A stretch of DNA of 64,000 nucleotides, taken from assembly GCF_000718005.1 (NCBI RefSeq), contig NZ_JODV01000012.1; one strand, 5' to 3'. Below are positions 36,254-43,619 of this stretch, in pieces; positions within the stretch are counted from its first letter, which is position 1; each line of letters begins with the position of its first letter. Source of the DNA: Actinoalloteichus_B caeruleus (GTDB lineage: Bacteria; Actinomycetota; Actinomycetes; Mycobacteriales; Pseudonocardiaceae). The notes beneath the pieces are model-generated. The model saw only the letters and a list, made by a program, of their open reading frames with translations, had not been told where the DNA came from and ran no database searches. The position numbers were made by a program, and so were the translations under genes.

Positions 36254-37185
36254 GCGGGGACGGCGGGGTCCGGGTCGAGGTGCGCGACCTGACCAAAAGG
36301 TTCGGCTCCGTCACGGCGGTCAACGGCCTGAGCTTCACGGTCGAACCGGGTGTGGTCACCGGATTCCTCGGCCCGAACGGGGCCGGGAAGACGACCACCA
36401 TGAGGATGATCCTCGGCCTGGTCACCCCGACCTCGGGCACCGCGACCATCGGCGGCCGCCCCTACGCGGACCTGCCGCACCCTTCCCGCACCGTCGGCGC
36501 GGTCCTCGACTCGTCCAGCTTCCACCCGGGCCACGTCGCCCGCGACCACCTCGCCGTGTACTGCCGCATGGGTGGCTACCCGCTCAGCCGGGTCGACGAG
36601 GTCATCCACCAGCTGGGCATCGGCGAGTTCGCCGGCAGGAGGACGCGGGGCTTCTCCACGGGCATGCGGCAGCGGTTGAACCTGGCCACGGCGCTCCTCG
36701 GGGACGCGCGAGTGCTGTTGCTGGACGAGCCCGGCAACGGGCTCGACCCGGAGGGGATCGCCTGGTTGCGCTCCTTCCTGAAGGGCCTCGCCGACCAGGG
36801 GCGCACCGTCCTGGTGTCGAGCCACGTGCTCAGCGAGGTCGAGCAGGTCGTGGACGAGGTCGTCGTGGTGCGCCGGGGGGAACTGGTGGCCTCCGGGACC
36901 ATGGCCGAACTGTCCTCGGCCGCGACGGCGGCCGTCGTCGTCCGCTCACCGGACGACGAACGCCTTGCCGAGACGTTGCGCGCCGAGTCCGTCCAGGGGA
37001 CGCGCGCCACCTCGGTCGAGCGGCTCGAAGCCGGCACGATCCGCGTCGAGGGACTCACCACCGCCCAGATCGCGGACCTCGCCGCCGACCACCGGCTCCG
37101 GGTGCACGAGTTGACGCCGGAACGATCCACCCTCGAACAGGTCTTCCTACGACTGACCTCGGACCCCAGGGAGAGTGTCCGGTGA
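36250..37185 (+). CDS. ABC exporter ATPase
   Basis: ATP-binding subunit of a two-gene ABC exporter, 311 residues. Walker A GPNGAGKT is at 41-48, followed by the signature STGMRQRLNLA and Walker B VLLLDEPGNGLDPEG with the H-loop SSHVLSE. A C-terminal extension of about 90 residues is typical of the CcmA/DrrA/bacitracin-resistance type. The GTG start at 36250 overlaps the upstream stop by four bases, and the stop overlaps the permease start. Known relatives export or resist antibiotics and peptides; the substrate here is unknown. Likely controlled by the YtrA-type repressor. Confidence 0.94.
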   Translation: MSGDGGVRVEVRDLTKRFGSVTAVNGLSFTVEPGVVTGFLGPNGAGKTTTMRMILGLVTPTSGTATIGGRPYADLPHPSRTVGAVLDSSSFHPGHVARDHLAVYCRMGGYPLSRVDEVIHQLGIGEFAGRRTRGFSTGMRQRLNLATALLGDARVLLLDEPGNGLDPEGIAWLRSFLKGLADQGRTVLVSSHVLSEVEQVVDEVVVVRRGELVASGTMAELSSAATAAVVVRSPDDERLAETLRAESVQGTRATSVERLEAGTIRVEGLTTAQIADLAADHRLRVHELTPERSTLEQVFLRLTSDPRESVR

Positions 37186-37979
37186 ACCGGTTGATCAGCG
37201 CGGAGGCGACGCGTCTGCTGTCCTCGCGGCTCTGGCTCGGAGCACTCATCGGCGCCCTGGTCTGCGGCGGCGTCCTGATCGGCGGATTGACCCTGTTGGG
37301 GCCGGAGAACTTCGATCCTCCGATGCCGGGGCTGGACACCGAGGAGGGGGTCCGCGGCCTCCTCGGCATGCTGTCCTTCACCGTGTTCGTGCCGGCAGCG
37401 CTCGGCACGCTCGCCGTGACCTCCGAGTACCGGCACCGCACCATCTCCTTCACCTTCCTGTTCGAACCCCGTCGGTGGCGGGTCCTGGTGGCGAAGCTGA
37501 TCACCTTCGCGGTCGCCGGGCTCTGCTACGGCGCGATCGTGGCGGGCACGGCCGGGGCGGCGCTGTACGGCGGGGCGGCGGCACGGGACATCACCCTCGG
37601 GCTCCCGGGTGCGACGGTGGCGGAGCTGCTGGTTCGCGTGGCGTTGGCGATGGCCGCGTTCATGGTCATCGGAGTCGGGTTCGGCGCGCTCATCCGCAAC
37701 CAGATCGCGGCGTTGGCCGCCGTGGTCGGCTACCTCTACCTGGTGGAGCTGGTGCTGCTGGCGGTGCCCGGCATCAACGCCGTCTACCCCTACCTCCCGG
37801 GTGGGGCGACGGCGTCACTGACCGGGTTCACCTACCTCGCCGACGCCATCGCCGAGCAGACCAGCGGCTCGTCCAGCACCCTGCTGTCCGCGCCGCTGGG
37901 CGCCCTCGTGCTCGCCGGCTACGCGATCGTCGCGGCCGCCCTCGCGGTCGCGGTGCCGCTGCGGCGGGACGTCACGTGA
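37182..37979 (+). CDS. ABC exporter permease (ABC-2 type)
   Basis: Membrane subunit of the exporter, 265 residues. It has six hydrophobic segments: about 18-42, 68-88, 105-135, 145-170, 175-195 and the last 30 residues. Short polar loops lie between them, including SEYRHRTISFTFLFEPRRWRVL after the second, a usual pattern in ABC-2 permeases. The GTG at 37182 overlaps the ATPase stop by four bases. The gene ends convergently with the AAA+ gene, and the two coding regions overlap by eight bases within a perfect 10-bp palindrome. Confidence 0.92.
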   Translation: MNRLISAEATRLLSSRLWLGALIGALVCGGVLIGGLTLLGPENFDPPMPGLDTEEGVRGLLGMLSFTVFVPAALGTLAVTSEYRHRTISFTFLFEPRRWRVLVAKLITFAVAGLCYGAIVAGTAGAALYGGAAARDITLGLPGATVAELLVRVALAMAAFMVIGVGFGALIRNQIAALAAVVGYLYLVELVLLAVPGINAVYPYLPGGATASLTGFTYLADAIAEQTSGSSSTLLSAPLGALVLAGYAIVAAALAVAVPLRRDVT

Positions 37980-40425
37980 CGGACTGACCGGCGGGCTTCA
38001 GGAAGTCCAGGTCCGCCACGGTCAGCTTGGTCAGGTCGGAGGTCGAGGCGTCCGAGGTGACCGCCAACCGGGAAGCCTGCCGGTCCACCATGTGCTCGAA
38101 GGTCTTGCGGGCGGTGCGACCGTTGCCGAAGGTGGCGTCCTTGGGCAGCACCTCGAAGTAGTCGCGGAGCACCACCGCCGCGTCGTGGTCGAGCTGGTAG
38201 TCGTGCCGTTCGCACTGCTGGCGGATGATCGTGACCATCTCGTCGGCGTCGTAGTTCTCGAACTCGATGGTGCGGGTGAACCGGGACTCCAGCCCCGGGT
38301 TGGAGGCGAGGAACTCCCGCATCTCCTTCGAGTAGCCGGCGACGATGACGACGACCTCGCTGCGGTGGTCCTCCATCAGCTTCACGATGGTGTCGATGGC
38401 CTCGCGGCCGAAGTCCGGGCCGGTTCCGCCGCTCTGCGCGCTGAGCGTGTAGGCCTCGTCGATGAAGAGGACGCCGCCCAGCGCCTTGGTGAACGCCTCG
38501 GTCGTCTTGATCGCGGTGCCACCGATGATCTGGGCGACCAGGTCGGCCCTGGCGACCTCGACGAGGTGCCCCGAGGTCAGCACGCCGAGTTCGGCGAGGA
38601 TCGCGCCGTAGAGCCGGCCCACCGTGGTCTTGCCGGTTCCCGGGGCACCGGCGAAGACGAGGTGGCGGCTCATCGGGGGAACCGAGAGGCCCGCCTCCTG
38701 CCGGCGTTTCGCCATCCGGTTCAGGTTGACCAGGCCGGTCACGTCCCGCTTGACGCCTTCCAGGCCGACCAGGCCGTGGAGTTCGGCGAGGGGAGCGCTG
38801 AGGCTGTCACCCCCGTTCCCGTTGGCGGTCTCGGCGCGGGCCGGCTGGCTGGCTGCCCCCGGTGCGGGGGCGGCGGCCGCGCCGCCCTCTCCCGCGGTCA
38901 GGTAGGCGTCGGGGAACCCGTTGCGCTCGCTGGTCAGCGAGGTCACCGTGAGCCGCGCGTCGGCCAACAACCGGCGGAGCCCGGCTCCGGTGTTGCCCCG
39001 GGTGACGCAGTCCCGGACCGTGACGGGCTCGGCGGTCTGGACGTGGACGCCGTCGCTGCCGTTGTCGGTGAACTCGCAGCCGGTCAGTTCCGCGCTGCCC
39101 TCGGCGGTGACCTGCACCCCGTGGCCGCCGCTGCCCCGGCTCCGGGAGCCGCTCATCACCACCCGGCCGCCCTTGCCGACGAACACGCCGTCCCCACCGG
39201 ACCCGTAGACGTCGCAGCCCGTGAACGCGGCGGTGCCGCCCTTGGTGACGGCCAGCCCCGACGTCCTGGCGCCCTGGACGCTGCCGCCGTCGACACCGAC
39301 CTTCGCGTTCTCCGCGACCAGGACGGCGGCGGCGCCGCAGCGTTCGACCTCCATGCGGGTGAGTTCGGCGGTGGCGCCCTCGACCACCTCGACGGCGTTG
39401 CCGCCGGAGTCGCGCACTCGCAGCCGGGTCAGGCTCGCCGTGGTCCCCTCGGCGTGCACGCCGACCCCGGCACCGGCCGGGGTGGACACCACCAGTTCCT
39501 CCGCGTCCAGGGTGGAGCCGTCGGTGAGCAGCACCCCGGCGCCGCCCACGTCGGTGATGACGCAGCCCCGCACGGTCAGGGTCGACTGGCCGGCGGCGCG
39601 GAGGCCGTGCTCCCGGGCGTTGGACACCCGGAACTGGCTGAGCGTGGCGGTGGTGCGCTGGGAGACGAGCAGGCCCTCGGCCGTCCGCTCGGCCTGGCAG
39701 TCGTCCACGCTGACGGAGCCGGTGGTCGCCAGGTAGAAGCCGACGCCCTCCGACTCGCGGACGGTGACCCGGCGCAGGTCCGCGCTGGCCCCCTCCTCGA
39801 CGGCGACCGCCGGTTTGGCCGCGCCGGCGATCACGGTGTCGCTGACGGCGACGCTCGCGTCACCGTTGAGGCAGATCCCGTTGCCGGCGACCCTGGCGAT
39901 GTGGCACCCGGACACGGAGAGCCGCCCGCGTTGGGCGACGACGACGGCCGAGGTGCCCAGGTCCTCGAAACGGCACTGGCGCAGTTGGCTGCGCACGGAT
40001 GCGGTGATGACGACACCGGCGCCACCGGGGTTGGTCACCCGGCTGTCCGCCAGGTTCACGGCGCCGCGTTCGTGCGCGACCAGGGCGGCCCAGCCCTGGG
40101 CGCTGATCTCGCATTCCGTGATGGTGCTCCGCCCTTCCTGGCTGATGAGGGCGGGGGCCTCCTGGTCGGTGGAGCGGACGGTGAGGCCGGAGAGGGTGAC
40201 CGGGGCGAGCAGGTTCAGCGGTGTTCCCGTCTCGGAGAGGATCTCGACCGTGCCGGGGCCGTCCTCCGCCGTGATCGTCACCTGCCGGGTGACGACCAGT
40301 GCCTCCGTGTACCGGCCGGGGCCGACGCTGATGACGGCGCCGTCGGGCGCGGTGGCCAGGGCACCGGCGAGCGACCGGTGCTGTCCGGGCTCGACCGCCG
40401 AGACACTGATGAGCTGCCCGGTCAT
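37972..40425 (-). CDS. EccA-like AAA+ ATPase with N-terminal parallel beta-helix
   Basis: Two-domain protein of 817 residues. Residues about 1-500 are a long series of short beta-rich repeats (V-x-x-C-x-I/F patterns with G-x-G-V/A turns), typical of a right-handed parallel beta-helix. After a Pro/Ala/Gly linker, residues 545-817 form a CbxX/CfqX AAA+ domain with GLVGLEGVK, Walker A GAPGTGKT (593-600), Walker B VLFIDEAYTL (652-661) and a sensor region. This AAA+ class includes EccA of type VII secretion systems. The ATG at 40425 overlaps the LAL regulator stop (ATGA); the frame upstream to 41547 is shadow. A role in handling secreted proteins is inference. Confidence 0.88.
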   Translation of the reverse strand: MTGQLISVSAVEPGQHRSLAGALATAPDGAVISVGPGRYTEALVVTRQVTITAEDGPGTVEILSETGTPLNLLAPVTLSGLTVRSTDQEAPALISQEGRSTITECEISAQGWAALVAHERGAVNLADSRVTNPGGAGVVITASVRSQLRQCRFEDLGTSAVVVAQRGRLSVSGCHIARVAGNGICLNGDASVAVSDTVIAGAAKPAVAVEEGASADLRRVTVRESEGVGFYLATTGSVSVDDCQAERTAEGLLVSQRTTATLSQFRVSNAREHGLRAAGQSTLTVRGCVITDVGGAGVLLTDGSTLDAEELVVSTPAGAGVGVHAEGTTASLTRLRVRDSGGNAVEVVEGATAELTRMEVERCGAAAVLVAENAKVGVDGGSVQGARTSGLAVTKGGTAAFTGCDVYGSGGDGVFVGKGGRVVMSGSRSRGSGGHGVQVTAEGSAELTGCEFTDNGSDGVHVQTAEPVTVRDCVTRGNTGAGLRRLLADARLTVTSLTSERNGFPDAYLTAGEGGAAAAPAPGAASQPARAETANGNGGDSLSAPLAELHGLVGLEGVKRDVTGLVNLNRMAKRRQEAGLSVPPMSRHLVFAGAPGTGKTTVGRLYGAILAELGVLTSGHLVEVARADLVAQIIGGTAIKTTEAFTKALGGVLFIDEAYTLSAQSGGTGPDFGREAIDTIVKLMEDHRSEVVVIVAGYSKEMREFLASNPGLESRFTRTIEFENYDADEMVTIIRQQCERHDYQLDHDAAVVLRDYFEVLPKDATFGNGRTARKTFEHMVDRQASRLAVTSDASTSDLTKLTVADLDFLKPAGQSVT

Positions 40426-43334
40426 GTGGGTACTGCCTCTCCAAGCCGTGGTGTGGACGGGTGGTCGGTGCGGGGGTCGGGGCCGCCGGACAGGCGGCCC
40501 TCGATCCTGGCCGCCGCCAGTTCGGTACGGGAGCGGCACCCCGTGCGGGAGAACAACCTGGTCAGCCGGCTCTCCACCGTCTTCTCGCTGACGCCGACGG
40601 TCACCGCGATCTGCCGGTTGGTCCGCCCGTCGCTCACGAGGTCGATGATGCGCAGCTCGAGGTCGGAGAAGTCGGGACGGCGGGCGCGGACCCGGACCGG
40701 CGACAGACCCATGCCCCGCATCAGTTCGACCAGGTGGCCCCGGCCGCCGTCGCCGTGCAGCCGCTCGCACACCTGGTGGAACTCCCGCAGCCACCGACGT
40801 TGGTCGGGCGCGGCGCCCGCCTTGATGAGCAGGGCCCGAGCCACCGACGGCTGGTCGCCCCGTGCCCGCGCCATCCGCAGGCCCTCGTCGAGGGCCGCCA
40901 CGTCCCCCTCCACCAGGCCGCGCATCAGCAGCACCGACTGCCTGCTCCCGGGCGAGCCGACCTCGTCGTCGAGCCGTTCCAGCTCGGCGAGCCCGCGCCG
41001 GGCACCGTCCTCGTCGCCCTGGCGACTGGCCTGGTCCGTCAGCCGGGTGAGCAACGGGGCCAACGCCAGGTATCCAGCCCGCCGGTGGCGGTGGTAGTTC
41101 TGCCACCCGACGACGTCGGCGGCCACGGTGTCCCCGGTCCGGTGCAGCAGACCACACCGGACCCAGGCCAGGTAGTGGCCGCAGACCGTCGTGGCGGGGA
41201 TCCGTTCCAGCCAGGCCCAGGCCCGGTCGAACTCGCCGCGTTCCGAGCACATCTCGGCGGCGAACACGCGGACGAGGTGCAGGGGTGGGGTGTCCTCGCC
41301 GTCCGCGGCCGCCTCCAGGCTCCTCGCCAGTGACAGCGCGGCGTCCCACTCGCCTGACCAGTAGTGGGAGAGGAGCAGTTGGTAGCCGGGCAGCGGTCCG
41401 TCGACCGGCGGCGCGTACCGGTCGCCGAGGACCAGGCCGAAGGCCGTGGTGTAGTCGACGAGGAGGGCGGAGTCCCGCAGGTGGTCCCGGGTCGGCACGT
41501 CCTGACCGTCCGCTCCCCTGTCCTCCCGCAGGCGACCCCACGCCCATTCGAAGGAACGGCGGTCGCCGGCCAGCGCGGTGGTCAAGGCCATCGCCTCCAG
41601 GCCGGTGATGACGAGCTCCCCGGTCCCGTGGTCCCCGGCGAGTTCCCCGCTGGTGCGCAGGGCCCGCCGTTCGACCTCGACGGCGGCCTGGAGCCGTCCA
41701 CGCAGCATCAGCGCGCAGGACCGGGCGATGCGCGGCCCCCAGGACGTGTCACCCCACACCTCCTCCAGGAGGGACAACACCTCGTCCACGTCGTCGACGC
41801 GCTGCTGCTGCATGGCGGCGAAGAGCCACCGGATCGAGATGTCGAACAGGTCGTCGGCCCCGCCGGAGGCGCCCGGCCGCGCCACCCGGTCGCCGCTCCC
41901 GGTGCTGGCCCCCACCAGGCCGCGCAGCAGGGGCAGCGCGGCCCGGGTGGTGGAGGACACGGCGTCGTAGTGCCCCAGTCCGAACTGGAGGCGGGTCACC
42001 CACCGGAAGACGTGCCACCACCGGGGGTCGGTGGCGGTGAGCCGGCGCAGGGCGGCCGCGTACCACGTCATCGCCGACAGCGGTTGGCTGTTCCGCCGGG
42101 AGTCGGCCTCGGTCACCAGCAGGTCGGCCGCGTCGGGCCACGGTAGCGCCGGGCCGGCCGCGGCGACGTGGTCCGCCAGTCGCGCCCGGTCGACGGCGAT
42201 GCCACGGCGGGACCGGCGGCGGAGGACCTCCGCGAAGGACCGGTGCCGTTCGCGGGCGGCCTCGGGTCCGCCGCGCCAGCGCAGCGTCGCCGCGAGCGCC
42301 GGCACGGGGAAGGCCAGCCGTCCCGCCGCGTCCAACCGGAGCACACCGTCGCCGACGAGACGGTCCAGCGCGTGCCCGGCCGAGTCGAGGTCCGTACCGA
42401 TGACCTCGCTGATCACCGGCAGGTCGTCCACCCGGAGTCCGGGAACGGTGGCCGCGGTGGCGGCCAGCGCCTCGGCGTCCGCGCCGGCGGCGCGGACGCG
42501 GGTGGTCAGTTCGTGGTCCTCGTCGAGGCGGATGGTCTCCTCGGGCCGCACCAGGCAGAGGTGGTCGTCGATCATCCGCAGTCGCCCACCCTCGGCGAGG
42601 GAACGGACGGTGGTCAGCACGGTCCCCGGGTTGCCGTAGAGCCCGCCCAGCGCGGTGCGCAGCGCACCCTCCAGGCCGGGGTCGACGGCGACCTGGTCCA
42701 CGGGCAGCGCGCGGGCCAGCAGTTGGTGGGCGTCCTCCCCGTCCAGCGGCTCGACGTCGAGGATGTCGTCGGCGGTGGCCACGAGCTGGTGGAGGAAGGA
42801 ACATCCGGCGCTTCGGAGGCCGGTGGTGACGACGACGGCGCACCCGGCGGCCCTGGCGTTCTGGAGGAGGAGGGCGAAGGCGGGCCTGGTGACGGAACTC
42901 ACCCGGTGCGCGTCGTCGACCACCAGCACGGTCCGCTGGATCGCGACGAGTCGGCTCAGCGCGACACTGATCGTGTGGACCAGCGCCAACAGCTGGGGCT
43001 CCGTCGAATGGCGGAGTCGGTCCCGCATCCGCGCGGCCGCCGCTACCCGCTCCGCGAACTCGGGGTCTGTGACATGATCCAGCTGGTCACGTAGGGATTC
43101 GATCACGAGGTCCAAGGTGAGCGGCTGGCTGGGCTGGGCTGTGTCGACCGTGAGCACACGTGCCCCCTGTCTCGTCCACACCCGACGGGCGGTCTCGACG
43201 AGGGTGGTCTTCCCGGCGCCGGTGTCGCCACGGAGCAGCAGCGACGAACCGAAGTTCTCGGCGGTGTCCACCAGCGCGGTGAGGACCTGGAGGTGGTGCC
43301 TTCTTCCGATCACGGTCGCGACTCTCCGACCCAT
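40422..43334 (-). CDS. Large ATP-binding LuxR (LAL) regulator
   Basis: STAND-type transcriptional regulator of about 970 residues. The N-terminal AAA/NACHT-like domain has Walker A GDTGAGKT and Walker B TVLVVDDAHRVS. A long middle region is helical and TPR-like. The C-terminal LuxR HTH (LRIIDLVSDGRTNRQIAVTVGVSEKTVESRLTRLF) binds DNA. The ATG at 43334 follows GAGAAGG closely; an alternative ATG at 43409 would add 25 residues. It is co-transcribed with the beta-helix AAA+ gene (4-bp overlap) and divergent from a second LAL regulator. The effector is unknown. Confidence 0.9.
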   Translation of the reverse strand: MGRRVATVIGRRHHLQVLTALVDTAENFGSSLLLRGDTGAGKTTLVETARRVWTRQGARVLTVDTAQPSQPLTLDLVIESLRDQLDHVTDPEFAERVAAAARMRDRLRHSTEPQLLALVHTISVALSRLVAIQRTVLVVDDAHRVSSVTRPAFALLLQNARAAGCAVVVTTGLRSAGCSFLHQLVATADDILDVEPLDGEDAHQLLARALPVDQVAVDPGLEGALRTALGGLYGNPGTVLTTVRSLAEGGRLRMIDDHLCLVRPEETIRLDEDHELTTRVRAAGADAEALAATAATVPGLRVDDLPVISEVIGTDLDSAGHALDRLVGDGVLRLDAAGRLAFPVPALAATLRWRGGPEAARERHRSFAEVLRRRSRRGIAVDRARLADHVAAAGPALPWPDAADLLVTEADSRRNSQPLSAMTWYAAALRRLTATDPRWWHVFRWVTRLQFGLGHYDAVSSTTRAALPLLRGLVGASTGSGDRVARPGASGGADDLFDISIRWLFAAMQQQRVDDVDEVLSLLEEVWGDTSWGPRIARSCALMLRGRLQAAVEVERRALRTSGELAGDHGTGELVITGLEAMALTTALAGDRRSFEWAWGRLREDRGADGQDVPTRDHLRDSALLVDYTTAFGLVLGDRYAPPVDGPLPGYQLLLSHYWSGEWDAALSLARSLEAAADGEDTPPLHLVRVFAAEMCSERGEFDRAWAWLERIPATTVCGHYLAWVRCGLLHRTGDTVAADVVGWQNYHRHRRAGYLALAPLLTRLTDQASRQGDEDGARRGLAELERLDDEVGSPGSRQSVLLMRGLVEGDVAALDEGLRMARARGDQPSVARALLIKAGAAPDQRRWLREFHQVCERLHGDGGRGHLVELMRGMGLSPVRVRARRPDFSDLELRIIDLVSDGRTNRQIAVTVGVSEKTVESRLTRLFSRTGCRSRTELAAARIEGRLSGGPDPRTDHPSTPRLGEAVPT

Positions 43335-43516
43335 AAGCCTTCTCTCACCAATCACCTCGATCGTCTCCGGTGATGGGCTTCGCGCGGGCTGCCGGGCCAA
43401 CGCGGCCATCTACCACCACCCGTTCCTAGCGCACCATTCCTCCTTCAGGGGATGGGGGGCTCCCCTCGCCCCTAATTCGAGGGATCTCCTCCGCATGTCC
43501 GTTTTCGTCGTCCGGC

Positions 43517-43536
43517 GGACGGCCGAACGGCCGTCC
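43517..43536. promoter_or_regulatory. Perfect 20-bp palindrome between the divergent LAL genes
   Basis: GGACGGCCG (43517-43525) and CGGCCGTCC (43528-43536) are exact reverse complements around AA. The site is about 84 bp upstream of the plus-strand LAL start and inside the divergent promoter region. It is a good candidate operator for a LuxR-type dimer. A transcriptional hairpin is the alternative. Confidence 0.5.
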
Positions 43537-43619
43537 CCCTCCGTCCGGAGCGCACCGTGGCGCTTCCCGCTGTCGTGTCACCGCAGGGCGACGCGCTCGA
43601 CCGCCAGGAAAGGCACCCG

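Noticed and set aside
40426..41547. N-terminal extension of the beta-helix AAA+ frame
   Set aside because: The extension is Arg/Gly/Pro-rich, overlaps the LAL regulator gene in another frame, and lacks a start with a ribosome binding site. The ATGA overlap at 40425 is the better start.
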